Of a stretch of DNA of 64,000 nt, positions 17,380 through 26,640 are shown piece by piece. The translations under genes and the position numbers were made by a program. The first letter of the stretch is position 1, and each line of letters begins with the position of its first letter. This stretch comes from Lentisphaeria bacterium (lineage in GTDB: Bacteria; Verrucomicrobiota; Lentisphaeria; Victivallales; Victivallaceae): contig JAFVRD010000040.1 of the NCBI GenBank assembly GCA_017504435.1, positions 62,001-126,000 of the forward strand, given 5' to 3'. The notes below the pieces were generated by a model. The model was not told the origin of the DNA. It searched no databases and saw only the letters and a list, made by a program, of their open reading frames with translations.

Positions 17380-19975
17380 CGAATTTGAAAATCCTCAAGT
17401 AACGGAAGAAGATGCCGATACTGCCGCAGTTGCAGAAAAAAAACGTGGCACCAATGATTACTTCCGGAAAATGATCGACCGCAACTTTCTGGATTATGCC
17501 AGTTATGTCATCGGTTCCCGTGCCATTCCGGATGTGGATGACGGGTTAAAACCGGTTCAGCGGCGGATTTTGTGGGCATTGTATCAGGTTTACGATGGCA
17601 GAACTCAGAAAGTCGCCAACATCGTTGGCAATACCATGCACTATCATCCCCACGGAGACGCTTCCATCGGCGATGCACTGGTAGTGCTTGCCAACAAAGG
17701 CGGTGTGATCGAAAATACTTACCGTGACCGCAAAAGCGGCATGGATAAAGTGGAGTATTTGAATACTCCTTACTTTATCATGAAGCAGGGCAACTTCGGC
17801 AATATTCTCACCGGCAGTCCGGCAGCCGCCGGACGTTATACAGAGTGCGGTCTGACCAAACTTGCTTACGAAACGATGTTCAATAACGACATCACTGCGT
17901 TTGTACCCAATTATGACGGCCGCAAAGAAGAACCGGTAGTACTGCCGGCGAAGTTGCCAAGTCTGCTGATGCTGGGCAGCGACGGTATTGCCGTCGGCAT
18001 GTCGACATGTGTACTGCCGCACAACTTCAATGAACTTCTGGATGCGGAAATCGCAGTTCTGCAGGGCAGACCTTTTCAACTTTATCCGGATTTTCAGCAG
18101 GGAGCATTGATGGATGTTCGGGAATACGATGACGGCAACGGCAGAATCATTCTCCGGGCAAAAATCGATATTGAGGGACGCGATCTGATCATACGGGAAA
18201 TCCCGGCGACATGCACTTCAGAATCTCTGGTTGCTTCCATTGAAAAAGCGGCTGAAAAAAACAAAATCCGCATTTCCAGCGTGGATGATTTCACCACTGA
18301 TCATGTGGAGATCAGAGTCACTCCCACCCGCGGTTACACTCCGGAACAGACTTTGCAGGGATTGTATATGTATACCGACTGCTCGATTTCCATTTCATCG
18401 CGCATCGTGGTCATCTGCGACCGCAAACCGGTGCAAATGAGCGTCAGTCAGGTACTCCGGCGTAATGTGGAAAAACTCGTTGGTTATCTGAAAAGAGAAT
18501 TGGAAATAGACCTTGAACGGCAAAATGAATTGCGTCACGCCAAAACTCTCGCGCAGCTTTTCTTTGAAAACCGTATCTATAAAAAAATTGAAGAGTGCCG
18601 CAGTCAAGAGGAGGAATATCAGGAGGTTCACGCCGGATTATCTCCTTACCGGTCATTGCTGCTGCGTGATGTTACCAACGAAGATATTGATAAACTGCTG
18701 GCTCTGCCGGTGCGCCGGATCGCCAGATTTGACATTGAGAAAAATCAGCAGGAACTGCGGGAAATAGATGAAAAGATCAAAAAGATACGTCATAAATTGT
18801 CTCATCTGATTGATTACACTGTCGATGTACTTAACGACATCAAAAAGAAATACGGCGCGAATTTCCCCCGCCGTACCGAAATCGAACAAATCGAACAGAT
18901 CGACCGCAAAGCAGCCGCATTGAACAATATCAAAGTCGGCTGGGATCGCCGCAACGGTTATGTCGGTACCGGCATAAAAAGTGATGATACCATTGTCTGT
19001 AACGAATATGACCGCCTGGTCTGTATCGAAAAAAGCGGTAAATACCGGGTCATTCCGATGGTTCCGGACAAACTTTTCCTCGGCAAACTCTATGACTTCC
19101 GAAAGTATGACTCTGAAACCCGGTTCGGAGTGATCTACAAAGAGACCAAAAGCGGTAAATATTACGGCAAACGCACCAGTATCGGCGGATTTATTCTGGA
19201 AAAAGAGTACATGCTCTGCCCTCCTGGATGCAAACTGGAACTGCTGACGCCGCGTGCAGATGCGATTTATCTTTGGAGCGAGGAAGATGCCAAAGGAAAA
19301 ATCACTGCCCGCGAAATAAATCTGATGGAGTTTCCGGTACGCGCCCCCAAAGCACGGGGATTGCTTATCGGCAGTAAATCCATGACCAAAGTTACTCATT
19401 CCCGTTATCTTACCGAAGAAGAAATTGCCGCTTTATCAGCTTCCGTCATTCAGGAACCGGAAGATGTTCCAGATGACTCCGGTGAAGATGAGATTCCGGA
19501 GAATACTGTTGAAGAAAATGTTGCCGCGGAAGAAGAAAAAATTCCGGTTCCCAAAGAGATCATGGCCATCGTGGCAGCAGCAAAAGAAGCAGCTAAACGT
19601 GCCGTTATTGAACGTCCGGTAATAAAAATTGAACAAACAGAAGTTGTTGAACAAACAGAAGTTGTTGAACAAACAGAAGCTGTTGAACAAACAGAAGCTG
19701 TTGAACAAACAGAAGTTGTTGAACAAACAGAAGTTGTTGAACAAACAGAAGCTGTTGAACAAACAGAAGCTGTTGAACAAACAGAAGTTGTTGAACAAAC
19801 AGTGGAAAACCACGATGACCGGGAAGTTTTGGAGCTGTCCGGAGAACCGGATGAACTGCCGCGCAAACGCCGCCGGCAGACTTTGCCGGATTCAGTTATG
19901 CCTGCGGTCAAAAGCACACCGCCGCCGGCAGAAGATGATGATTTGGGGATTATCCAGCCGGAGTTCGGATTCTGA
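17372..19975 (+). CDS. parC: DNA topoisomerase IV subunit A-like (ParC/GyrA family) with repeat tail
   Basis: Cleavage subunit of the type IIA enzyme, 867 residues from the ATG overlapping the end of parE. The winged-helix/tower region includes NTMHYHPHGDAS and the active-site tyrosine Y156 in AAGRYTECG. A coiled-coil stretch follows (about 370-500), then a reduced C-terminal domain without a clear GyrA box. The final part is an acidic tail made of nine tandem six-residue units E-Q-T-E-[VA]-V, ending with a conserved-looking acidic tip. The tail is unlikely to be catalytic. An open start at 17357 lies inside parE and is not used. Confidence 0.9.
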   Translation: MSDEFENPQVTEEDADTAAVAEKKRGTNDYFRKMIDRNFLDYASYVIGSRAIPDVDDGLKPVQRRILWALYQVYDGRTQKVANIVGNTMHYHPHGDASIGDALVVLANKGGVIENTYRDRKSGMDKVEYLNTPYFIMKQGNFGNILTGSPAAAGRYTECGLTKLAYETMFNNDITAFVPNYDGRKEEPVVLPAKLPSLLMLGSDGIAVGMSTCVLPHNFNELLDAEIAVLQGRPFQLYPDFQQGALMDVREYDDGNGRIILRAKIDIEGRDLIIREIPATCTSESLVASIEKAAEKNKIRISSVDDFTTDHVEIRVTPTRGYTPEQTLQGLYMYTDCSISISSRIVVICDRKPVQMSVSQVLRRNVEKLVGYLKRELEIDLERQNELRHAKTLAQLFFENRIYKKIEECRSQEEEYQEVHAGLSPYRSLLLRDVTNEDIDKLLALPVRRIARFDIEKNQQELREIDEKIKKIRHKLSHLIDYTVDVLNDIKKKYGANFPRRTEIEQIEQIDRKAAALNNIKVGWDRRNGYVGTGIKSDDTIVCNEYDRLVCIEKSGKYRVIPMVPDKLFLGKLYDFRKYDSETRFGVIYKETKSGKYYGKRTSIGGFILEKEYMLCPPGCKLELLTPRADAIYLWSEEDAKGKITAREINLMEFPVRAPKARGLLIGSKSMTKVTHSRYLTEEEIAALSASVIQEPEDVPDDSGEDEIPENTVEENVAAEEEKIPVPKEIMAIVAAAKEAAKRAVIERPVIKIEQTEVVEQTEVVEQTEAVEQTEAVEQTEVVEQTEVVEQTEAVEQTEAVEQTEVVEQTVENHDDREVLELSGEPDELPRKRRRQTLPDSVMPAVKSTPPPAEDDDLGIIQPEFGF
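19631..19802 (+). repeat. 18-bp tandem repeat, nine copies, inside parC tail
   Basis: Nine perfect-length units of gaacaaacagaagttgtt, with gtt or gct as the variable codon, then a partial tenth. The variable codon runs V V A A V V A A V, so a four-unit 72-bp block has itself been duplicated. Length is a multiple of three, so copy changes keep the frame. Confidence 0.95.
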
Positions 19976-19986
19976 AAGGATTAACA

Positions 19987-21207
19987 ATGGCATTCACCAA
20001 AGCTCAATGGTCATGGTTGCTTTACGACCCGGCAAATGCAGCTTATGCATTGATCGTACGAACCGTGTTTGCCCCGGTGTTCTTTCTGTCGGCGGCGACT
20101 GCCGTTTGGGGAGAAGTCAAAAGTACCGAATATTGGGGATATACAGCCAGTCTTGCCGGAATATGTGCCGGTATATTTTCTCTGGCGACCGGCAATTACG
20201 CCGATTTGCATCATAAAAAAAGGTTATTCCTGGGAATTTGTGCTGCGGTAAGCATCATCACTGCAATAATTCTGCCATTTACCGGTCATATGCCTCCGGT
20301 AGTAATACTCGTTTTATTCTTTTTCAGCATGGCTGGATATATGAGTGCCAATAGTTTTTATGATGCCCTGCTCACCGACATTGCCGCTCCGGAGGAACGC
20401 GACCGGCTCTCAAGTACCGGATACGCCTGGGGATACATCGGTGGCATGATTCCGTTTATCCCTGTAATGGCAATAGCATTTCTGTTGCCGGAATGGACAT
20501 TTTTTGCCGCATTCTGGATGACTGCACTCTGGTGGGGATGCGGAACTGTACCGGTGCTGAAAAACACCTTTGAGCATAATACATGCCATCGCAGGATCAA
20601 CCTTGCCGTTTCGCTGAAATTTATCATGCGTACACCGTTACTGCGAACATTTCTGATCGCGTATTTTCTCTATATTGACGGTATCGGCACGATTTTACTG
20701 ATCGCCACCCCGATCGCCGCCACTTTACAGATATCTTCAGGATTTTTAATGGTCATCATATTGGCATTGCAGCTGATAGCGTTTCCATTTACGATCCTTT
20801 ACGGTAAACTGTCAAGCCGCTTCGGGACCCGCCGTATGATACTGTGTGCAATAGGAGTATATGTTTTGATCGCGGTGCTGACCGGCATACTCTCTTTTAC
20901 CGCAGATATCAAACTGAAACAAATTCTCTTTGTTTTTATTGCATTTCTGGTCGGTACCAGTCAGGGTGGTATCCAGGCATTGAGCCGTTCTCTATTCAGC
21001 CGGATAATTCCTCCGGAAAGAACGGCAGAACTTTTCGGGATTTACAATTTTTTCGGCAAATTCACAACGATCCTCGGCCCGGTTATGATCGGAATCGCCG
21101 TTCACTTCTGGGGACGTCCGGAATTGGGAGTGACCCTGTTGGCAATACCGTTTATTTGCGGAGGAATAATGCTGAAAAAACTTCCGTTGCCGCCTGAGGT
21201 GAAATAA
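19987..21207 (+). CDS. MFS transporter, UMF1/Atg22-like family
   Basis: Inner-membrane secondary transporter, 406 residues with about 12 hydrophobic segments. The start MAFTKAQWSWLLYDPANAAYAL and the LYDPANAAY block are typical of UMF1/Atg22-like major facilitators, and RFGTRRMI is an MFS loop-type motif. AAGGA precedes the ATG, 11 bp after parC. The stop overlaps the next ATG by 1 bp (TAATG). Substrate is unknown. Confidence 0.85.
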   Translation: MAFTKAQWSWLLYDPANAAYALIVRTVFAPVFFLSAATAVWGEVKSTEYWGYTASLAGICAGIFSLATGNYADLHHKKRLFLGICAAVSIITAIILPFTGHMPPVVILVLFFFSMAGYMSANSFYDALLTDIAAPEERDRLSSTGYAWGYIGGMIPFIPVMAIAFLLPEWTFFAAFWMTALWWGCGTVPVLKNTFEHNTCHRRINLAVSLKFIMRTPLLRTFLIAYFLYIDGIGTILLIATPIAATLQISSGFLMVIILALQLIAFPFTILYGKLSSRFGTRRMILCAIGVYVLIAVLTGILSFTADIKLKQILFVFIAFLVGTSQGGIQALSRSLFSRIIPPERTAELFGIYNFFGKFTTILGPVMIGIAVHFWGRPELGVTLLAIPFICGGIMLKKLPLPPEVK

Positions 21208-22223
21208 TGTTGAGATACATCATCAAACGTCTGTTGCTGGCCGTGTTGACATTGCTGATAATACTTTTCACCAGTTATACCTTGCTGCGTCTTGCGCCCG
21301 GAGACCCGACCCGCAGCGATATGCTTTCAGGAGAAGCATCCGGACAGGGAACGATGGATAATAAAAACGGACCTTTGTACGAAAATCGTTCCCTGCGGGA
21401 AAAACTGGCATTGGACAAACCCTTACATATCGGTTTCATATTATGGCTGAAACCGGTTATCTGTCACGGAGATTTCGGAGAATCCGTGTCCGTCGATCCA
21501 GGTCACAAAGTCACCAGTATGATAACTGAACGTCTGCCATTGACCCTGAGCTTGAATTTCTGGGCGATACTGCTGACCTATTTACTGGCGATCCCGATTG
21601 GCGTGTATTCAGCAAAATATGCCGGCAGTTTCGCTGACCGGAGCAGTGAATTCATCCTTTTTGTACTCTATTCTCTGCCGGTGATGTGGGTGGGATTGCT
21701 GCTGCAGGCTCTTTTTTGCGAAGGTGGAAAGTTTCCGTGGTTTCCTCTGGGCAGTGAAATCCATGCGGCAGAACAACTCTCTGTGTGGCAGTATCAATGG
21801 GAATGTATAAAACTTTATGCACTGCCGGTATTGTGCCTTTCTTATGCAGGATTTGCCGGTCTGTCCCGTTATACCAGAGGCAGTGTACTGCAAAATATTC
21901 ACAGTGATTTCATCCGGACAGCCTATGCAAAAGGATTGAGCGGTGAGACTGTTTTGTGGAAACACACTTTCCGCAATGCTCTGATTACCATGATCACACT
22001 TTTCGGCGGAATCCTGCCGTCGCTGATCTCCGGCAGTGTGCTGGTGGAATATATTTTCAATCTGCCGGGAATGGGCTCTTTGTCTTTGCTGGCTCTTTCC
22101 AGCCGGGATTATCCGCTGCAAATGGCACTGTTCACCTTTGCCGGCGGTTTGACATTGCTGGGAATTTTTATCAGTGATCTTCTTTATATGGCGGCCGACC
22201 CGCGTATCAGATTGACGGAATAA
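21207..22223 (+). CDS. ABC transporter permease, DppB/OppB type (orphan)
   Basis: Inner-membrane permease of the peptide/nickel ABC class, 338 residues and about six membrane segments. The N-terminus MLRYIIKRLLLAVLTLLIIL, the LRLAPGDPT block and the EAA-like loop YAKGLSGETVLWKHTFRNAL fit DppB/OppB. No DppC-type partner, binding protein or ATPase follows; the next gene is on the opposite strand. Either the rest of the importer is elsewhere or the gene is a relic of a larger operon. Otherwise it looks intact. Confidence 0.87.
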   Translation: MLRYIIKRLLLAVLTLLIILFTSYTLLRLAPGDPTRSDMLSGEASGQGTMDNKNGPLYENRSLREKLALDKPLHIGFILWLKPVICHGDFGESVSVDPGHKVTSMITERLPLTLSLNFWAILLTYLLAIPIGVYSAKYAGSFADRSSEFILFVLYSLPVMWVGLLLQALFCEGGKFPWFPLGSEIHAAEQLSVWQYQWECIKLYALPVLCLSYAGFAGLSRYTRGSVLQNIHSDFIRTAYAKGLSGETVLWKHTFRNALITMITLFGGILPSLISGSVLVEYIFNLPGMGSLSLLALSSRDYPLQMALFTFAGGLTLLGIFISDLLYMAADPRIRLTE

Positions 22224-22226
22224 ATG

Positions 22227-22562
22227 TCAAAATATGTAAAAGACATTGCCTTCCGGATCACTGCCGCGGCGATAGACCTTGCCCAAGCGTTCAAAACGGT
22301 CAGACAATGGCAGACCATCCTTTTTCAAACGCTCCTCCAGAGCCTGAATATCATTGCAATGAAACGCGAAATGCACAGCACCGGAGGCGTGTTCCAGATA
22401 TTTGCCGGTATTTTTTTCCAACACCAGATCGCAATTTTCATCCACAGTGAATACCACATGACTGTTGCTGTCCAGTATCATCGGACCGATCTGCAAGATT
22501 TCCCGGTAAAAATAGCGGCAGACATCAATATTTTCCACCTGTACAATTATTTCGTGACGCAT
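22227..22562 (-). CDS. VOC (glyoxalase/bleomycin-resistance fold) protein
   Basis: A 111-residue vicinal-oxygen-chelate protein. It opens with EIIVQVENIDVCRYFYREIL, the usual first beta-alpha-beta unit, has HFAFHCNDIQ in the middle and ends with RGSDPEGNVFYIF, the usual last strand. AAGGAGAG precedes the ATG. It is convergent with the OppB gene (3 bp apart). Activity (isomerase, dioxygenase, resistance) cannot be assigned. Confidence 0.83.
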   Translation of the reverse strand: MRHEIIVQVENIDVCRYFYREILQIGPMILDSNSHVVFTVDENCDLVLEKNTGKYLEHASGAVHFAFHCNDIQALEERLKKDGLPLSDRFERLGKVYRRGSDPEGNVFYIF

Positions 22563-22594
22563 AAGAAACTCTCCTTTTTTATGTCTTTTGCTGA

Positions 22595-22623
22595 AATATA
22601 ATGCCTCCCGGACAAAAATGCAA
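22595..22623 (-). promoter_or_regulatory. Promoter for the VOC gene
   Basis: Minus-strand TTGCAT (22618-22623), 17 bp, TATATT (22595-22600), 33 bp before the ATG. Confidence 0.6.
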
Positions 22624-22728
22624 TGGGAAAATACGTTTTTTACCGCTTTACAACTTGCTAAAATCCATTTCAGGCTCTAAATTATATAAAGGTATGTATC
22701 AACCATAAATTTTTATGAGGTTTTTATT

Positions 22729-24159
22729 GTGAATAATTCCTACCGCAACCCGTTGACTGACCGTTATGCCGGCAAAGAGATGAGTTTCATCTGGTCTCCC
22801 CAGCACAAACACTCCACCTGGCGCAGATTATGGCTTACATTGGCAAAATGTGAAAAAAATCTCGGATTGCCGATCACAGATGTGCAGATCAAACAACTGT
22901 CGGAACACCTTGATGATATTGATTTCGACCGGGTCGCCGCGTTGGAAAAAGAGCTGCGTCACGACGTAATGAGCCATATCCGGGCCCTGTCGGAACTCTG
23001 TCCGGATGCAGCTCCGATCATTCACCTCGGAGCAACCAGCTGCTTTGTCACCGACAATACAGAATTGCTCCAGACCAAAGAAGCGTTTGCTGTCATCCGG
23101 GGAAAAATGCTCAAATTGATCTCCAATCTGGCTGATTTCTGTGATGAATACCGGGCATTGCCGATTTTGGGATTTACCCATTTTCAACCGGCTCAATTGA
23201 CCACGCTCGGCAAACGTTTTGCACTCTATCTGCAGGATTTTGTACTGGATTTTGAACGTTTGGAAAACGAAATGACCAATCTGCCGTTCCGCAGTGTCAA
23301 AGGCACGACCGGAACTCAGGCAAGTTTTCTTGAACTCTTTGACGGAAACCATGACAAATGCCGTCAATTGGAAAAAGATGTTGCCAAAGCAATGGGTTTT
23401 GACAAAGTCATCGCGCTTTCCGGACAGACTTACACCAGAAAAGTTGACTATTTCGTTTTGACCGTGCTTTCCGGCATTGCCCAGAGTGCAGCAAAAATGG
23501 CAACCGATATCCGGCTGCTCGCCTCCATGAAAGAACTTGAAGAACCATTTGGGGCCAAACAGGTCGGTTCCAGCGCGATGGCTTACAAACGCAACCCCAT
23601 GCGCAGCGAACGGATCACCTCTCTGGCACGCTACGTGATGAATCTGCCCGGTAACGCCGCTGCGACTCATTCTACCCAATGGTTTGAGCGCACGCTTGAT
23701 GATTCAGCGAACCGCCGTATCGTCTTGCCGGAAGCGTTCCTCGCCACCGATGTGATCCTCTCGATCCTGATCAATGTCACCGATGGTCTGCAAGTTTGGA
23801 AGAAAGTTATCGAACGGCACATCAATGCCGAATTGCCCTTCATGGCAACTGAAAACCTCCTGATGGAAGCGGTAAAACACGGCGGCGACCGCCAGGAGCT
23901 GCATGAAGTCATCCGCGAACACTCCATGGCTGCGGCGCGCCGGGTCAAGGAAGAAGGTCTTGACAACGACCTCATCGACCGATTGCGCAATGATCCGGCG
24001 TTTGCTGCGATCAAAGATGATTTTGATACCATTATCAATCCGTCAGCATTCATCGGCCGCGCTCCGCAGCAGGTGGAAGCATTTCTCTCCGAAACAGTGC
24101 GGCCGCTGCTGGCTGCACATGCGGCAGACATGGGCGGCGGTGATGCTGTAAACGTTTGA
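22729..24159 (+). CDS. purB: Adenylosuccinate lyase
   Basis: Releases fumarate from SAICAR and from adenylosuccinate in purine synthesis. The 476-residue aspartase/fumarase-fold enzyme has LGATSCFVTDN and the signature GSSAMAYKRNPMRSER (the fumarate-lyase SSxMPxKxNP-type loop). The start is GTG at 22729 with GAGG 8 bp upstream; the next in-frame Met would cut conserved residues. The size and MSFIWSPQHKHSTWRRLW start resemble the longer eukaryote-like PurB clade. It opens a plus-strand run with uxaC and purM. Confidence 0.95.
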   Translation: MNNSYRNPLTDRYAGKEMSFIWSPQHKHSTWRRLWLTLAKCEKNLGLPITDVQIKQLSEHLDDIDFDRVAALEKELRHDVMSHIRALSELCPDAAPIIHLGATSCFVTDNTELLQTKEAFAVIRGKMLKLISNLADFCDEYRALPILGFTHFQPAQLTTLGKRFALYLQDFVLDFERLENEMTNLPFRSVKGTTGTQASFLELFDGNHDKCRQLEKDVAKAMGFDKVIALSGQTYTRKVDYFVLTVLSGIAQSAAKMATDIRLLASMKELEEPFGAKQVGSSAMAYKRNPMRSERITSLARYVMNLPGNAAATHSTQWFERTLDDSANRRIVLPEAFLATDVILSILINVTDGLQVWKKVIERHINAELPFMATENLLMEAVKHGGDRQELHEVIREHSMAAARRVKEEGLDNDLIDRLRNDPAFAAIKDDFDTIINPSAFIGRAPQQVEAFLSETVRPLLAAHAADMGGGDAVNV

Positions 24160-24202
24160 TTCAAAAATTTTTATAAAACAACTTATTCAGGAGAATAAAA
24201 AA

Positions 24203-25576
24203 ATGGCTTTCATGGATCATAATTATCTTATCAGCAACACAGCAGGATTGAAAATTTTTGACACCGTCAAATCCCTGCCGGTTGTTGATCCCCACAACCA
24301 TGCCAATGTAAAAGAAATTGCAGATAATAACTGCTACAGTGATGCCTGGCAGCTGTTTGCCGCCACCGACCACTATGTTTGGGAAATGATGCGGAAACGC
24401 GGTGTTCCGGAATCACTTATCACCGGAAAAAACGCCTCCGCCAAAGATAAATTTCTCGCTTTGGCAAAGATTTTCCCGGAAGTGGCAGGCAATCCGGTTT
24501 ACGAATGGATCCATTTGGATTTGAAACGTTATTTCGGCATCGAAGAACTGCTCAGCGAAAAAACCGGTGAAAAAATCTTCAATGCCGTCAACGCAAAACT
24601 TTCCACAGATGCATACCGTCCTCAAAATCTGCTCACCGGACCGCTGAATGTGGAAGTGATGTGTTCCACCGATGACCTGATCGACACTCTGGAAGATCAT
24701 GACCGTGCCAATACCGCATTCGGAAAAACGCTGATCCGTCCCACCTGGCGTCCGGATAAAGCAATGAAAATTTTTGCTCCGGCATGGCGTCCTTATATGG
24801 ATCAGGTTGCTGCACGCTTCAATTTGAAACTCAACGAATTGTCCGACCTCATTGATGCATTCAAAATGAGTCATGATTATTTTGAAGCCCGCGGCTGCCG
24901 CGCCAGTGATCACGGCCTGGAAATTCCTGTACCTGCCGATATCGATTATGCTGCAGCGAATAAAGTATTCAAAAAAGCGATGGCTGGCGAATCCCTCACG
25001 AATGAAGAAGTCAACATTTTCATGGGTTATATTCTTGCTGAAGCAGCAGAACTCAACAGCAAAAGCGACTGGGTCTCTCAGCTTCACCTCGGTGCTGTCC
25101 GTGACGTCCGTGCCACATTGTTTGACAATCTCGGTCCGGATGTCGGCGGAGATATCAGTAATCATTATCTGGACTATGCTCCGGCACTGTGCAGTTTCCT
25201 CAACCGCTTTGACAGCCGCCTGAAAACTGTTCTGTACTGTCTGGAAGCCTCTCATCAGGGCACTCTCGCAACGATTTCCCGTGCATTCGGAGAAAAAGTC
25301 GCCCTCGGTTCCGCATGGTGGCTGCTTGACACTCCGATCGGAATGCGCCGCCAGTTGGAATACATCGGTTCAGCCGACACCCTCAGCAATTTTGCCGGTA
25401 TGGTATCAGATTCCCGCAAACTGCTCAGCTACGGCTCCCGTTTTGAAATGTTCCGCCGGGTCATGTCTGATGTCCTCGGTGATCTTGTTGAACGCGGTCA
25501 GATGCCCGAAGAGATCGCCTTTGATCTTGCCGGACGCATGGCTTACAGCGGCACCAAAAAATTCTGGAATCTCTGA
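24203..25576 (+). CDS. uxaC: Uronate isomerase (glucuronate/galacturonate isomerase)
   Basis: Isomerises D-glucuronate to fructuronate and D-galacturonate to tagaturonate in pectin and glycosaminoglycan use. The 457-residue amidohydrolase-fold enzyme has the metal-binding LPVVDPHNH near the N-terminus, HLGAVRD in the middle, and a long C-terminal helical part. AGGAG precedes the ATG. It lies between purB and purM, with no other uronate genes nearby. Confidence 0.92.
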   Translation: MAFMDHNYLISNTAGLKIFDTVKSLPVVDPHNHANVKEIADNNCYSDAWQLFAATDHYVWEMMRKRGVPESLITGKNASAKDKFLALAKIFPEVAGNPVYEWIHLDLKRYFGIEELLSEKTGEKIFNAVNAKLSTDAYRPQNLLTGPLNVEVMCSTDDLIDTLEDHDRANTAFGKTLIRPTWRPDKAMKIFAPAWRPYMDQVAARFNLKLNELSDLIDAFKMSHDYFEARGCRASDHGLEIPVPADIDYAAANKVFKKAMAGESLTNEEVNIFMGYILAEAAELNSKSDWVSQLHLGAVRDVRATLFDNLGPDVGGDISNHYLDYAPALCSFLNRFDSRLKTVLYCLEASHQGTLATISRAFGEKVALGSAWWLLDTPIGMRRQLEYIGSADTLSNFAGMVSDSRKLLSYGSRFEMFRRVMSDVLGDLVERGQMPEEIAFDLAGRMAYSGTKKFWNL

Positions 25577-25593
25577 TTTGAAAGGTTTTTACT

Positions 25594-26637
25594 ATGGCAA
25601 AAAGCGAACTTTACAAAGCAGCCGGAGTCGATATTGACCTCGCCACCACCCTCCTTGACCGCGTCAAAGCTGATCTGGGCAGCACCAGACGCCCGGAAAT
25701 GCTGACTCCCATTGGCGGATTCGGCGGTCTTTTCCAGATTGATTTGAGCAAATACAAAGAACCGATCATGGTCGCCAGTATTGACGGAGTGGGAACCAAA
25801 TTGATGGTTGCCGCCATGATGGAAAAATACGACACTGTCGGTTGTGATATTGTCAACCATTGCATCAACGATATTTCCGTACAGGGTGCTGAACCGGTCT
25901 ATTTTCTGGACTACATTGGTATCGGCAAATTGCGCTCACCGCTGTATGAACAGGTTCTCAGCGGTATCGCCAAGGCCTGCAAAGCTGCCGGTTGCGCCGT
26001 TCTCGGCGGGGAAACCGCAGAAATGCCCGGAATGTACGGTAATGATTTCGATTTGGTCGGTGTGATCACCGGTATCGTTGAAAAAAGTAAAATAATCACC
26101 GGCGAAAAAATCCGCCCCGGTCATGTCGCCATCGGTCTGGCTTCCAATGGTCCGCACACCAACGGATTCAGTTTGGCCCGTAAAATTCTTTTTGACAGCG
26201 GCAAGTATACTGCCCAGACTTACGTGGACTCTCTCGGTGAAACTGTCGGCGAAGCGTTGTTGCATCCGCATATTTGCTATTATCCTGCTATCCGTCAAGC
26301 TATGGCAGAAGGTATCGCACTGGACGGCATTGCCCATATCACCGGCGGCGGATTGTATGACAATGTGCCGCGGATTCTGCCTGCGGATGTGTCGGTAAAA
26401 TTTGATCCTGCAGCCCTGCCGGTTCCGCCGATTTTCAAACTTATGGTCGAAGAAGGCAATGTCAGCCACACCGAAGCATACCGGGTCTTCAATATGGGAG
26501 TCGGAATGGTTTGGTTTGTGCCGGAAGATGCGGTCACCAGATCTCTGGAAATCATCCGTGCCAACGGTTACACAGCTGAAGTTATCGGTGCTGTAGTTCC
26601 CGGAAATAAAAGCGTGGAAGTTGCGGAGCAAAAATAA
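25594..26637 (+). CDS. purM: Phosphoribosylformylglycinamidine cyclo-ligase (AIR synthetase)
   Basis: Forms AIR from FGAM and ATP. The 347-residue PurM fold shows GIDIDLA-like GVDIDLATTLLDRVK, IGGFGGLF, the conserved VASIDGVGTKLMVA and D-x-V-x-H-C-I-N-D-I in CDIVNHCIND, plus GGETAEMPGMY and HITGGGLYDNVPR. Length is normal. It follows uxaC by 17 bp and precedes the AI-2E-type gene by 3 bp. With purB, purO and pyrF, four nucleotide genes fall in this window. Confidence 0.97.
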   Translation: MAKSELYKAAGVDIDLATTLLDRVKADLGSTRRPEMLTPIGGFGGLFQIDLSKYKEPIMVASIDGVGTKLMVAAMMEKYDTVGCDIVNHCINDISVQGAEPVYFLDYIGIGKLRSPLYEQVLSGIAKACKAAGCAVLGGETAEMPGMYGNDFDLVGVITGIVEKSKIITGEKIRPGHVAIGLASNGPHTNGFSLARKILFDSGKYTAQTYVDSLGETVGEALLHPHICYYPAIRQAMAEGIALDGIAHITGGGLYDNVPRILPADVSVKFDPAALPVPPIFKLMVEEGNVSHTEAYRVFNMGVGMVWFVPEDAVTRSLEIIRANGYTAEVIGAVVPGNKSVEVAEQK

Positions 26638-26640
26638 GTT

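Noticed and set aside
19631-19802. CRISPR-like array
   Set aside because: Repeats are contiguous without spacers and in frame with ParC.
19436-19917. Repetitive open frames on both strands over the ParC tail
   Set aside because: All are shadows of the 18-bp repeat, which stays open in every frame.
22828-23679. 283-codon minus-strand frame
   Set aside because: Fully antisense to purB.
24413-25255. 280-codon minus-strand frame
   Set aside because: Fully antisense to uxaC, with no start signals.
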